Source of the DNA: Protula sp. h YS-2021
Taxonomy: Eukaryota > Annelida > Polychaeta > Sabellida > Serpulidae
Reading direction: 5' to 3'
NCBI GenBank assembly: GCA_949752745.1
Contig: OX457024.1
Location: 108,120,287 to 108,184,286 of the forward strand
Length of the DNA: 64,000 bases
Position 1 is the first letter of the stretch. Every line of letters starts with the position of its first letter. Below are positions 25,062 to 38,534 of the stretch, piece after piece. The notes under the pieces were generated by a model that searched no databases, was not told the origin of the DNA, and worked only from the letters and a program-made list of their open reading frames with translations. The position numbers and the translations under genes are program-made.

Positions 25062-25505
25062 AGCACTTTAGTGATATCCTTTGCTGTATGTGCACGCCAA
25101 GCACTTCTCTGATATCCTTTGCTGTATGTGCACGCCAAGCACTTCTGTGATATCCTTTGCTGTATGTGCACGCCAAGCACTTCTGTGATATCCTTTGCTG
25201 TGCGTGCACGCCAAGCACTTCTGTTATATCCTTTGCTGTATGTGCACGCCAAGCACTTTAGTGATATCCTTTACTGTATGTTCACGCCAAGCACTTCTGT
25301 GATACTTTGCTGTATGTGCATGCCAAGCACTTCTGTGATATCCTTTGCTGTATGTGCACGCCAAGCACTTCTGTGATATCCTTTGCTGTGTGTGCACGCC
25401 AAGCACTTCTGTTATATCCTTTGCTGTATGTGCACGCCAAGCACTTTAGTGATATCCTTTACTGTATGTTCACGCCAAGCACTTCTGTGATATGATTTGC
25501 TGTGC
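25062..25505 (+). repeat. 38-bp minisatellite with higher-order pattern
   Basis: About 11-12 units containing CCTTTGCTGTATGTGCACGC plus CAAGCACTTCTGTGATAT. Variant units (GCGTGCACGCC, TTCTGTTATAT, CACTTTAGTGATAT, TATGTTCACGCC) recur in the same order about 190 bp apart (25198-25290 against 25388-25480), i.e. a five-unit block was duplicated. Confidence 0.9.
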
Positions 25506-28500
25506 GTACACGCGTACATGTAGAGAAATAAGCTTTGAATCCTTACTCTGATGAAGCTTTGACTAATAGATTAAGTTTACACACTAATTAACATTGCCTA
25601 ACAAATGAAGTTAATATCTATTTGCTTTTTTCTCCAATTCATTCACTACTTCCACTGGTGCGAATTGGCGTATTCCTTAAGTATACGCAAAAATATTCAA
25701 TTTAATGTCATTTAACAAATGTAATTTGCCAAAACATGAATTAACGCCTCACTTACAGTAGAATAGTGAATCCCCGTGAAATCTTGATCCAATTGGAGTC
25801 TTCCTTAAGTACGCGTATATCTATTCCATTATAAATGACTTAACACTGGCGTCGTGCGTGAAAATAAAAATAAAATGAAATATGATTTAACGTTCGACTG
25901 TAACAAAGCTCTTTTTACTATTTTTATGTTAATTTAACCTTATGCCGGAATTGAACGTCTAATAAAATATTCCTTTAATGTGTTATTACGAAATTAGACA
26001 GACGTCAGAAAGTGACCATCTGTGCCGCTAATCTTATTTAATCCTTTGAACAAATTTATCCCCAAATGACATCTGGTCACATCGCTTTTTGGGGTTGCTA
26101 TAATTAAGCCTGTTATTGAGGATAGTTTAATACCTAAGTTGCAATTAGGGGCGTTATCCAATTAGGGTAATTTCAATACCAATTGGGTAAATTCCTTTTA
26201 TTTTATTCTTTTGTGTTTTTTTGTGATTCTTTGTGGTATTGTTGGTGTCTGTTTGCATTGAGAACACTTGAATAACAATAACATCAGCTGAATTTAATTT
26301 ATGCTATGTTGTCATTTGATGTATTTTATGGTATAATGAGATGGCGCGTAGTCTCGATATATAAAGAGCACGATTTCTCCTGAAAAAGCAGAGTAGGTCG
26401 AGAGGAGATGATTTCGAAAGATCACTCCGAGGCTTGATAACAGCAACAAATAAAACAACAACAAGTACGGCGAAGTACTGCCTTTTATTTAATGCCACTG
26501 TCGGCCACCGTACAGTTGAGCCAAAAAGGCCATATTACATCCACTTATAGTGGGATAGTCAATCCCTGTGAAATGTTTAACCAAAGTATAGCATTTCAAC
26601 AAAAAAAATACTATCAAAGCAATGATCCTGCTGAAGTAAATGTTATTGTAAATCTATCACAATCATACAACATATTTTCAATATATATTCTCAACATTTT
26701 TTAATTTGAGTTTGAAATTGGTAGGGAATTAGCATAAAAGTAGAAAAGATAAAAACCAAGTCTGAGGCAATAGATAAATGTGTATTACCGAAACAAGAGA
26801 GACTCATCTTCAACTACAGAAAACATTAAAGGTCAAGTCCAATGTATTCTTGTAATCCCTTGCAAATAGATAAGCAAAAGAAAAAGTGTATGTAATTATC
26901 ATGTGACATTCGTAGGACAGCAAAGTTACCCAATCTGTGACTAGAGAACCCTATCTTCTTTGGATTTGTTCATGCGATTGCTTCTGACACAAAGAATACA
27001 CTTCTATTTTTAATAAAATTTCCGTTTTTAATCTATTGACTTTTCCAATGATTAAATATCCTTTTATGACAAGCTTTGAATATATCAATCACATTTTTAA
27101 TGTCGTTCCTATTCGCCTAAACTGTGATAAGACAGGCCGATATGTTCATTCATAAAGTAGACATATGAGAAATAACCTAGGTAATTTGCGCCCGAGGAGA
27201 CCACTTGGTATTACATTACCATGCGTGTCCAAAATAAAGAAAAATGTGGAGAATTTTTGCTAGAACTTTGGTTAAAAATAGGGGTGATTTTAATTAAATG
27301 CTAAACATTCCCCACAAAATGGGATTTCAGAACAGCATACCCTTTCCCAATAAAAACAATAACCAAAACGTACCTCAAAATACAAGTACAAGTCTGTATT
27401 TTTTTTTCTATGATGCAGTGAAGTGCGTGATCAAGCTGCTCGTGTACATAACTATATAATATCTTCAAAAGCTAAGTTATTATTGGATGAGGTTCATGAG
27501 GTATCTGCGTTTTGTTCATCAAGGGTGTTTTCACAGTAGACGCTACGCGTTTCTGGTTCATTTTAAAAAGTACTGGTCGAGCATGGCAGCCAGTTGGCAG
27601 ATGAGTGCCCTTCCCTGCCCCATCCAATACTTTCCTGACATGAATACAATGGATTGGTAATCCATAACTCTCACATCGCTGCGGTAAAAAAAATCGCATT
27701 CAATTCTCAGATGTGTAAGTGGCGTCTTTAATATAAAGATCACATCGTTAACTTGAGCCTCAAATTGCATGCGTCGAGCTTCAAATGAGAAAAAGCGTGC
27801 CTCAAACAAAGACACAGGACCTCAGATGAAAATACTGGCATTAAATGAAATCGCGGGGTCTCACATGAAAACGCGTGGCCATAGACCACTTTATCGCCCT
27901 AGGAAACCTTTTATCAGCGACATATTTTTTGCTTTTGCTTTTTCTGTAACATGTATTTTACATGCAAATATATGGTTTTGCTAACATCCGACATCTTTAA
28001 AATTTTTTAGCGTTATTAAAAATTCCAGAGCTCTTTTACATATTCGCTCTGAATTTCTTAATAAACTTGAAAAATGTTAGGTGTTCGAGAGTTTTTTTCA
28101 CAACGGTTTGTACAAAGGAAGTACTTTCAGCAACGTTCGCAAGATTCACATGCATAGCCATGACAAAAGCAAATGATGCAGCACGCGCAATTATATCGAA
28201 TTACTGGGATGAACAAGGCTGAACAGGACCCTTGACCCCATGTAGTACTGTAGATGCCCACACCTGAATACCACCCTCCTAACTGTATCATGATTATTGC
28301 ATATTGTTTACTAGTTAGCTGACTGCTCATTGTTGGTTTTTCGATTGCAAGCCTAATTTTTGCATTTGAAACATAAAAGGCAGTATTTTCAAATAACTGT
28401 TTAAATGCTCATGTGTCGCACATATTGAAAAACATCCTTTGTTTAATATACTAGCGGTAAAACTACACCATTTGTCTTTCAACTGTCTTTCTAATTAATG

Positions 28501-29104
28501 ATTGCATGGAAAGGGTATCGCGCAATTATGGTCCCTTAAAATTAAAAAAATTAATTCAAATAGCAGTACAACTCCCCAGGATTAAAATCACACATCAAAC
28601 TGAAATACATAAAAGCGTGTGAAAAATGCAGTACGCGGTGGCAATGTATTAAACATCAGATACAAATAAAACCGATTTGAATATTATAAATTATGCCTTA
28701 GAAATAAATCTTCATACATAAAAAAGTATTCCTGATACCCAATGTTTGCTTAATGACAATTATAACGTCTAAGGGTTCAAATTATGTATTCACAGAGCAT
28801 AAACAACATTGAATTCAATGCTTTTGAGCAAAGATACTAGATACATGTTCGACGAATTCAAAGATAATTAAGAAATTATATGTGTACCTAATATAAACAG
28901 AAGAAAAGCAACGAATGTGTGGTTAACACGACTAAAATAAAGTACACTCCTGTTTATAATTGTCCAGCAAATTGTGACAAAATTTGTCCAGTTCGTCACC
29001 CTGATATGAACAGATGAAACGGACATTATTAAAATGTCGTTCAAAAATATCGAAAATTAAGCAATGTTATTCTGTCCTTAACATGTGCTTAGTAGAATGT
29101 GTGC
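25506..29104. other. Gene-poor AT-rich DNA
   Basis: No gene, RNA or clear element recognised over 3.6 kb. A TTTTAAAAAG-centred stretch around 27560-27690 weakly resembles the dispersed repeat at 8.2 and 52.5 kb. Short direct repeats of TCAAATGA/TCACATGAAAA type occur at 27775-27880. Confidence 0.5.
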
Positions 29105-29265
29105 TATTGGGCGAGGTACGCAAATAGTCGCAATACTGCACTCTGTACACGACACCTAATGGCCGAGGTTCGCGGATGGTCATGATACTGTAATCTGTAC
29201 ATGACACCTACTGGGGGAGGTTCGCGGATGGTCATGATACTGTAATCTGTACATGACTCGTCTAA
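29105..29265 (+). repeat. About 57-bp tandem repeat, 2.7 copies
   Basis: Units contain GAGGTTCGCGGATGGTCATG and ATACTGTAATCTGTACATGAC. The second and third copies are nearly identical; the first is diverged. Confidence 0.8.
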
Positions 29266-29488
29266 GCCGCTGCTGTAATTAACAAATATTGCAACTATTT
29301 CCTTAAATTAATTTAATCTTATTTATTTTCTGTCAAACCAATTTCCATACAAACAAGATTAGTAAGGAAATGGGCCCATCTGATGTCTGCAATATTACAA
29401 AAACGGTCAGTCACAGAGAAAGAGATACAAAGAGCCCATTTTCACAACTGCATAATTTTCATCTTGTATTTCCTACGTCTTGTAGGAA

Positions 29489-29661
29489 GTTGGCGTGAAG
29501 GAAGTTTACTGTGTGTCACGTTGCATCTACAGTGTCGAACAATGCCAGTTGTTCCTCGTGCTGTTTAGTGCTAAGTCTCCATGCAGCTTCCATGTTTGAA
29601 TACATTTGTTGTAAGACGAGGGTTTAGGTCAGAAGTCATGACAAATTGCCTTTGGGTGGTA
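29489..29661 (-). pseudogene. Remnant of the DUF288 paralogue 5' exon end
   Basis: Similar to 22511-22691: on the plus strand TGGCGTGAAGGAAGTT, a TGTGTCA(C/T)GTTGCA word, GTCAGAAGT(T/C)(G/A)TGAC and TTGCCTTTGG/CTGCCTTTGG occur in the same order and spacing. The minus-strand acceptor is lost (TTTTAA instead of TTACAG before TACCA). Only this end of the exon is present. The following 29740-29925 corresponds to the intergenic part near 22850-23150. Confidence 0.65.
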
Positions 29662-29934
29662 TTAAAATGCATAAACAGTTTTATATATTTTATCATTGTT
29701 AAAATTATTACACTTCTAATGGTGATATTAAGTATTAAGTCACAATAAAACAAATAGCATTATAATATTAAAGGCCAAGTGTTGTTAAACTAGGTATGTT
29801 TATAAAATTAATTATTCAAGTAGTTTTAGTATTTAAATTGCACATGCACGGACGGGTATAATGTATAACAGGCCCTGAGAAGAGCAATGCGTAGATGTAG
29901 AAAGGTGTGACGGGACAGGATAGCAGTCATTCCA

Positions 29935-30042
29935 TAGCATAGTGTTAGTCATAGCATAGTACAGTTATTGCAAAGAACAGTCATTGCATAGTACATGTCA
30001 TTGCATAGTATATGTCATTGCATAGTACAGGTCATTGCATTA
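29935..30042 (+). repeat. Short tandem repeat CATTGCATAGTACA(T/G)GT
   Basis: About five copies of an 18-19-bp unit with the core CATTGCATAGTACAGGT. Confidence 0.7.
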
Positions 30043-31557
30043 TGTAAGTATAAGCCTCTTATGTAGAAGTAAGTGGTGGAAACTTAATCGACTTATTGAG
30101 TACTATTTTGTGGCGCAATTTATTTTTTGTCTTTCTTTAACATTACATTTCGTCTTTTGTTAAAATATTCTTATCCAGAAGTGCAATTGTAATTGTTTGT
30201 TCATCTGTACATCATTGTATAAGTATTTTGTGCACCCTGATATGTGCAGCTACCGAAACATTTCTGATTATTTGGAGCATGGAATTATGAAAATAGCATT
30301 CTACTCTAAACTTAAGGGTTGATGACAACTATTATTAAATCTCTGTGCTTTATACAGTAGACCTGAAAGCTTGGTTAGAAACGAGGTTGAATTTTAAGTC
30401 ATTACTGAATGCGCAGCTGCCTTTTGTATTATATGAGAATAGCTGAGAGTATGACACTCAGATGAACTGCACAACATAAATAATAAATAAAACTGATACA
30501 CGCTATGGTAGAACGTGACTTGTGTTCACTAAGTCTAACTCTACTACGTTACCATCTTATAGCTTACTGCTAAATATCTTGGATTGCTAAATTACAGAAA
30601 GTAATATAACAGATTCAATATTTAATCAAGTACCTCTGTGATAACGTTTGTTGTACAGTTATATCACATAAAACAACAATGCAATGATCATAACGTTTTA
30701 TTTGTTATGGATAGTGATCTGAATTGAAGTCATTTTGTTTAAAATTAATCATAATTGTTTCAAATATAGACTAGAACTTAATAGAAGAACTGTAATTTGC
30801 TAAACAACTCATTTCACATTGATCTTCATAATAACAATGAATCTTTCTCCAGCGATATTAAACCACAGTGGCAACTGATAACATACTGTTAAAAAGTTGA
30901 TTTGACAGGACTATTACCAACATAAATTTTTAAACTCCTACGTTTCGATTAGAACAACTTTCTGGTTGTCAAGAAACGTCTTATTTATCCAACGAAAGTG
31001 TTAGAAATTAGCTATGGCCAGACAAAGACTGGCATATCTAAGAGTCTTAGAAAAGCAAGCATATCAAAGAGTTGACGGTTAGTTGGGTTGGTTAGAGAAT
31101 TTAACTTCTTCAACAACTGCTACGAATTACTACAGTGGCCTTAAAGTGCACTTTATTAATTATTGGAAATCATTTACCTCACATGTCAATTAATGTCTAT
31201 TTATTATTGTAAAACACTTGCTTAAAGAATAGGGGTTTTAGTACAAATGTAGCGATTTGGAATTTAATAACTTTTACTTTGACTGAAAGTGGCTAAATGT
31301 TTGATTTATAGCAATAATCTATATTTGAAGCAGCACTTCTGTTAATAAAAGTCATTATTTCTTTGTTCATTCTGGGCAGTAAGGCAGATTTAATTGATTT
31401 CAAATTGCACAAAAAAAAAAAAAAAAAAATCGTGAGCTTTAGATGTAATTGCAGAGACATAAGCTAATACTTGCATAGTAAGATAAGTAGTTAATATAGG
31501 GCAAGGTAAGCAGAGAAGTAGATAAATTAGATTAAAGTATCAGTATGTGCTGGATAG
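30043..31557. other. Gene-poor AT-rich DNA
   Basis: No gene seen. Contains a poly-A tract at 31410-31428, possibly a retroposon tail. Confidence 0.5.
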
Positions 31558-32320
31558 GTAAGTGATCAGGGCGATTTTTGTTGTGGGACCTGTTAATCAC
31601 ACCCCATGTTATCTCCCATAAGTTGCTAGCGGGCTTTGTTGTGGAACCTGTCCATAACACTCCTGTCATTGGAATAAGTGATCAGGGCGATTTTTCTTGT
31701 AGGACCTGTCTATCACACCTCCTGTTCCCCCGATAAGTGGTCTGTGCGCTCGTGCGACCTGTCCATCACAGCCTCTATTCCTTCGAATAAGTGGTCAGTG
31801 GGCTCTGTTGTGGGACCTGTCCATCACACCCCTTGTTCCCTCAAATTAGCCGTCAGCGCAGCGCGCTTTGTTCTTGGACCTGTCCATCACAACCCCACCG
31901 TCTTGTTCTCTCAAATAAGCGGTCAGCGCAGCGCGCTTTGTTCTTGGACCTGTCCATCACAACCCCATCGCCTTGTTCTCTCAAATAAGCGGTCAGCGCA
32001 GCGCGCTTTATTCTTGGACCTGTCCATCACAACCCCACCGCCTTGTTCTCTTAAATAAGTGGACAGCGCTCTTAACAGTTGGATTTGCCTATCACAAACC
32101 CCATTTTCCCTCAACTAAATGGTTAGTGGGCCTTGTTGCTGGACCTGCTAATCGCAAGGAAGGGTCCTTTCTTAGAAATAAATCATCATAACACCCCATG
32201 TTCCCTCAAAAAGGTGGTCAGGGCGATTTTTGTTGTGGGATCTGACCATAAAAAGGAAGAGGCCCCTCCAAGAAATAAATCGTCACTTTGATTGGTTGTT
32301 GGACCTGTCCAACAAAGAGG
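31558..32320 (+). repeat. 60-70-bp minisatellite
   Basis: About 11-12 units with the conserved core GGACCTGTCCATCACAACCCC and TAAGTGGTCAG. Three adjacent units at about 31850-32050 are 70 bp and nearly identical (they include GCGCAGCGCGCTTT); the outer units are about 60 bp and diverged. The array therefore has a young core and old edges. Confidence 0.85.
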
Positions 32321-33556
32321 TGTAGTCAGAGGAGCTATTTTCATTATTAATTTCAAGGATTCAGAGCATTTACCAAGCAACGTTAAGAAAGAGATCAATC
32401 TCTTTCTTTTCTTGGATATTTCCTTTTAAATTAGTATGAATAAAGAAATACATTTAAAGGCGTGACATGACATACAAAAGATGGACCAGTTGGCAATTTG
32501 ACCTACTTATTTAGAGAAACTTGAATCTATAGTTAATAGAAAGATAGTGGAATCAATATTTATGTTTACAATATAGAGTGTCGATAAATTAAGGGATGCA
32601 TGAATTATAGTTTGCATCAAATATGCTTACTGGCTTAGCCTTAGCAAAAATTTTGACTTTGGCTAAAGCCATAAATTAATGATTAAAAGAGACTAGATAC
32701 CGCTCGACTGGCTTCTAAATTCTGTTATTCGTTTTATATCCTATGTTTATTCTTTGTGTTATATGTAAATGATATCTTTGCATTTTTTATTGCCTTTTGT
32801 GGTGGCCCGAGCTTTACTAGTGTAATGGCTCGAGCTTCACTGGTGTAACGGTACGAGCTTTACTAGTGTAATGGTACGAGCTTCACTAGCGTGATGACAC
32901 GAGCTTTACTAGTGTAATAGAACTAGATTTACTAGTGTTGATATTATTGCTCCCGTTTTTGCTATGTCCCTTATGCTTTCATACAGTTCATTTGGGTTAT
33001 TTTGACTAATGTTATGTATGACTAATGTTATCTTTGACTAAAAGTTTAACTGATGTTGAGTTTACACATTAAATGTGAACTTTAAATGATACTGTTGGTA
33101 GTTCAGTGTGGAGCATAAGGAGCATTGCAATGTCAATTTATTACTTATGTCATTGTCACTGTGAAGCACCGATCACTAATCCATCACTAATCGATCACTA
33201 ATCGATGGCAATCAGGAAGTGATGCTATACATCTTTCAAGACCTTTGTTTAATAAATATCACAAAATGTACAGTTGCGTCACGAGAAAAGAGATAGTGAT
33301 AGAACTAAATGAGCGCATGGACTGATCCAAGAAATCCTACCGCAGCCTGTAACACTGGTAGCACGATCCTAAAAAGTGAGTGCGAGCAGTGTGCAAGGCT
33401 AGGGGATGGTTTTCGGATCAGTCCAAACCCGAATATCGGTGTTCATTTCTATCATGATTTCTTGTACCAATAAACTGTCATATAAATCAGATAGTTTTTG
33501 CACTACTTCGCTATCTTTCCTGCTGTATAGTTACGTTGTTATGATGATATCGGTAC
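32321..33556. other. Gene-poor DNA with a small tandem repeat
   Basis: No gene seen. Includes the 23-bp repeat at 32808-32940 and a short ATCACTAATC repeat at 33170-33205. Confidence 0.5.
32808..32940 (+). repeat. 23-bp tandem repeat, five to six copies
   Basis: Units GAGCTTTACTAGTGTAATGG plus three bases, with C/T and A/G variants. Confidence 0.8.
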
Positions 33557-34464
33557 ACATTTTCAGCAGTACGAACCGTGACGTTTTTGATACTAGAGGA
33601 GTGGGTACGGCGGCGGGTATTGATACACACTTTCAGCAGTGCGAACCGTGACGTTTTTGATACTAGAGGAGTGGGTACGGCGGCGGGTATTGATACACAC
33701 TTTCAGCAGTACGAACCGTGACGTTTTTGATATTAGAGGAGTGGGTACGGTGGCGGGTATTGATACACACTTTCAGCAGTACGAACCGTGACGTTTTTGA
33801 TATTAGAGGAGTGGGTACGGCGGCGGGTATTGATACACACTTTCAGCAGTGCGAACCGTGACGTTTTGGATACTAGAGGAGTGGGTACGGCGGCGGGTAT
33901 TGATACACACTTTCAGCAGTGCGAACCGTGACGGTCTTGATACTAGAGGAGTGGGTACGGCGGCGGGTATTGATACACACCTTCAGCAGTGCGAACCGTG
34001 ACGTTTTTGATATTAGAGGAGTGGGTACGGCGGCGGGTATTGATACACACCTTCAGCAGTGCGAACCGTGATGTTTTTGATACTAGAGGAGTGGGTACGG
34101 CGGCGGGTATTGATACACACTTTCAGCAGTGCGAACCGTGACGGTCTTGATACTAGAGGAGTGGGTACGGCGGCGGGTATTGATACACACCTTCAGCAGT
34201 GCGAACCGTGACGTTTTTGATATTAGAGGAGTGGGTACGGCGGCGGGTATTGATACACACTTTCAGCAGTGCGAACCGTGACGTTTTTGATACTAGAGGA
34301 GTGGGTACGGCGGCGGGTATTGATACACACCTTCAGCAGTGCGAACCGTGACGTTTTTGATACTAGAGGAGTGGGTACGGCGGCGGGTATTGATACACAC
34401 TTTCAGCAGTGCGAACCGTGACGTTTTTGATACTAGAGGAGTGGGTACGGCGGCGGGTATTGAT
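33557..34464 (+). repeat. 70-bp minisatellite, 13 units
   Basis: ACGTTTTTGATACTAGAGGA recurs every 70 bp exactly from 33581 to 34421. Units also contain GTGGGTACGGCGGCGGGTAT and TTTCAGCAGTGCGAACCGTG. Divergence is only a few bases per unit, suggesting recent expansion or homogenisation. Confidence 0.97.
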
Positions 34465-36514
34465 CTGGTGTATTTACCAGTCAGATACTATTCTTTTCCT
34501 TTCTGGCGCACTGACAATGATGAATCATGAATGAACAAGTCATCGTATAGAGCACAACCATCAACTGAAATTAAAAATGGCTACTACGGCGACCTTGAAA
34601 TTCAGTCAATGTCAAAGCAAAAACAACGTGCATCTGCAGAATACTACAAGTCACCTATATACCAAATAACATCGCAGTAAACGGATTATCAGGTGTAAGT
34701 AAGTGCAAGCTCTGGGCGAACAGATATACGGACAGCTAAATAGACATACGGACAGACGGATATTACCCAAACACATAGTCTATAGTCCCCCTGTAGTCTA
34801 ATGCCCAATCAGTTCAATTGTTTATAGATTTTGAATACTACGAATTAAAACAGTGTCAAGTCATTTTTTAAATAATCACCTTATTTTAGTGGTAGCGATC
34901 TACAGTGGATTTTTAGTGAATAAAGTGACCAATATGATTAGGATACTTATGCGACTTATGCGACTATGAAGCAAAATGTACTGGCTTGAGGAAGGGAGAG
35001 CATTTGTTGCCAGTATTCAGACACGAATAGATTCTTTAAGGGTCAAGGATTACTGAGTGTGGTGTGCGGGGGGGGGGGGGTGACAGCAAAAGGAGGGGGT
35101 AACTAGGAAGTGAGGGGAATAGTGACGGTGAGGATGGGGGACGGCAGGGGGTGAGGGGAGGGCGACGAGTAGGTTAGGATGAGAGTGAGGCGAGGAGAGA
35201 GTGACAGGGAGGAGGAAGGTGAAGGAAAATATTGGGAAGCGGACGCTGCATGGAATCGCTCCCCAAGCAATGATGAGAACCCTACTAAACATTCATTAAA
35301 ATCAAAAAGACAAATGCGGTTAGAAAATCCATTGAAACTTACTTTTTAATTAATTGAAAAATATTCTTAACAGTTACATGGACGGCTCGCGGCTTGCGTT
35401 GTTAAAAACTCGAGAATCGAGTGTTCAAATACTCTAATTCCAAGACAAACTTGTTTGAAAATGCGTCCCGCTTCTCGAACACGTAAATATCTGCATCTTA
35501 ACCTGGTCGTTCTTCTACAACACCTAATGTCTGCAGCCATCCTGGCTATTGTATATAGACCTTATCTTTCTGTCTACTCGCCTGGAATCCGGGGGAACTG
35601 TGTTCTTGTTCCATCACCACTCCTTTAAAAATCCATGGGCGTTACGCTTATACATGAAGGACTGACCTCTCTAGAGGTCAGAGGTTAAACAACAACGCCC
35701 TTCTACAAAAAGTCATGGATTCGAGCAAATTTTTAGCAACAGCCCACAGTCCAGAGATTAACAAGCCTTGTTTGACGGGAAAGGGGTGGAAAGACCAATA
35801 TTAACAGTGAATGTTTTGAGGTTTTTGTCCCATGGGTCCATCCCCAACTCCGATCTCCTCAAAAAGTACTATCGTCATAATTTTATTCTTACCTATCAAA
35901 ATACACCCAAACCATAACGTAATACCAAGTTTGTCAAAAATGAGCAGAGAGGGGATGTGCACGGCTTATTAATTTCGATAACAAGATGACGGTCATTTAA
36001 ATCCAGTACTCTGCGTTTCCTACAAAACAGCGTCCATACTGAACTCGTCCAATGTAAGCGAGTCTCAATGTAAGTGTTTTTCTACATTTCAGTAAAAAGG
36101 GGGTATTTCTCAAAACATGGCACTCCGTGTTTAAGGTTCATTTGAAAGAGTCGTGTATTTCGCTTATGCAATCACTAGACTCTTTCTCAATGCCATTTTA
36201 TGTTACGCTGTACGTAGTGGCCCTGCTCCAGTAACTCTTTTTATTAATTTTGAAACAATATTTTGAAAAATTTTTAATTCTGATCATTAAATTTGATGAT
36301 GAAGTGCATATTGATCTAAAGCTGAATCCTCCCTCTTAATTTGGCAAAAACAAATTATGTTTTCTTTTCCCTCAAAATTACAAGTCCACTGTGATGCGTA
36401 TAACCTGTAATGCTCAGATATTTATTACATTGTTATATTTTATATTTATATATTTGATATTTATTGTTATAAATTAATTATTTATATTCTAATCAAGGCC
36501 ACATACTTCATAGA
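34465..36514. other. Gene-poor DNA
   Basis: A G-rich stretch at 35067-35230 and unique AT-rich sequence. No gene recognised. Confidence 0.5.
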
Positions 36515-36765
36515 CTGACAGCTGCAGAGTTCTATCCTTTATATTATTCAATAGATTGACAGCTAGAGAGTTCAACCTGTTGTATTATTTAATAGTTTGA
36601 AAGCTATTGAGTTCAACCCTATATATTATGTACTATACTGACAGCTATAGAGTTCAACCCTTTATAATATTTAACCCTTTATAATATTTAAGAGATTGGC
36701 AGCTTTAGTGCTCAATCATTTATATTATTTAAGAGACTGACAGCTATAGAGTTCAGCTGGAGAGT
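36515..36765 (+). repeat. 41-bp tandem repeat, about six copies
   Basis: Units contain GACAGCTATAGAGTTCAACC and CTTTATATTATTTAATAG, degenerate. Confidence 0.75.
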
Positions 36766-37369
36766 TCTTAGTAGATAGAGTTGTTTTTATATACACTTGT
36801 GTTTTATATGAAGCGCTTAAGTACAGCAAAAGCCCTGATGGTTTTCTTATCTTGCCGTTTTTACAATGCTGTGCAATACGTCGACACATTGTGTATCGAC
36901 TTATTATTGTGCATTGAATAAAATTAATGATTAAAGTAAACGAAAATCTAAGTTTTAAGTCATTTGTACTTGTAAATTCTTTCAATATTCTAATCCCTGG
37001 CTATTTCCACTGTGTCACTCCTAAGATTTTGTGTAACGGTAAGTTTCTATTTACTCTACTTGGTGTTTAAGATTGGCTCTTTATGCCACTTTTACTTTTT
37101 TTCGTTTCTGACAAACCTTCATAAACAATCTATTGAAGTGAAGAGGTTTAAGTGTGATTTACCTTTTTTATTGATTTTTTTCACCCCTGGATAGCCCCCC
37201 CTACCTAAATTTATCTCCAGTGTACTTTTATTTCGCGTATTCAAGTGTATGCGACTGCCTTTTCTAGAATAGTAAATTGACCTGAGGATATCGGGAACTG
37301 ATGCGGAAAATGAATGTGCTTTTTGACTAGTTTAATGTGGACCCTTTGTTTTGTTTCTTCATTGCTTCT
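36766..37369. other. Intergenic, no gene seen
   Basis: AT-rich; short open frames only. Confidence 0.45.
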
Positions 37370-37750
37370 GGATTACACCCCTTGATTTTATTCCTCGCAT
37401 GACACCGTTGAAATAAATCCAAGCTTGACATTGTTGATTTAACCATTTGCTTGATATCGTCGATACAACCCTTTTCTTGACATATTTGATGTACAGCCTT
37501 GCTTGGCATCGCTGATGCAACCCTCGCATGGCATCGTTGATGTCACCTCTTGCTTTACCTCACTAATGTAACCCCTTGCTCGATATTTTTATTTAAACCC
37601 CTAATTCTTTTCTTGACATTTTATTTAACCAATTTCTTTAACAACACTTGTTTAGCTCCTCGTTTGATATCGTTTATTGAACCCCTTTCTTGACATCATT
37701 TGTCTAACCCTCGCTTGACATCGTTTTTATCCCTTTTTTGGCATCGTTCG
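37370..37750 (+). repeat. About 30-bp degenerate tandem repeat
   Basis: Repeated words CTTGACATCGTTGATGTAACC with many substitutions, about 12 copies, on the 3' side of the STELLO-like gene. Confidence 0.7.
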
Positions 37751-38534
37751 GTAAAGCATGCTCACTGTTTTACTTTACAAAAAGAATGTTTGGTGTGATA
37801 TAATTATTTGAAATAAATTTTATCTTCTTCACAAGACGATAAAAATAATGTATTTCTTAAAAACAAAATAAAAATTTCAATAGCGGATTTTCAAACTTTC
37901 ATTTATTGATAAAATGAACACCAGCAGTATTCTGCTCATCTCACTTTACTTACTAATATGAAGGTGGTAGTTGCTAACTGAGGTTGAATCTAGATAATAA
38001 AGAAAAATGATGTTACGTTATGGCTATTCTTGGCATCAGATACACGAAGATTCCATGCAAAGAAACTGCATTTCCCTGCTTCCGATGTTACATAAGAGTT
38101 ATCTTTCTTCGTGCGGTGGGGGTGGGGTGGCGGGTGGGCGGCACTTGGAATCATATGTAGTACCATGTGTGTAAAAACGTGGCAATGGGGTTAATACTTT
38201 AATCTCGTTAAAAGGTTGTAATGTTCATAGGGGACTCTACGATTCCGAAAAGAATTTTGCGTTTGATTAAAAAGAAGGGTTACTTTCTACTAGGCGCTCC
38301 GAGTTCAGGAGTCGTTTTAAAAAGTCCTGGACACGGAAACCTGTTGATACGTGATTGCCTCTCTCTAGTATAGCAACCGGCAGATATATGAGTGGCCCAT
38401 CTCCCTGAATCTTTTCTGTTTATCAAATCTTAATAGCGAAAATACAATAAATCATATTTGACTAAACATGTCGAACGTTTTTGCCTTTGCAGGAAGCATA
38501 TGACCGAAGTAGCTTATTTTCACCACAGGTGAAG
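37751..38534. other. 3' flank of the STELLO-like gene
   Basis: No gene. The TTTATT at 37902-37907 is a minus-strand AATAAA. 38130-38410 contains words seen in the dispersed repeat at 52.5 kb (ACTTGG-ATCATATGT, TTTTAAAAAG). Confidence 0.45.
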
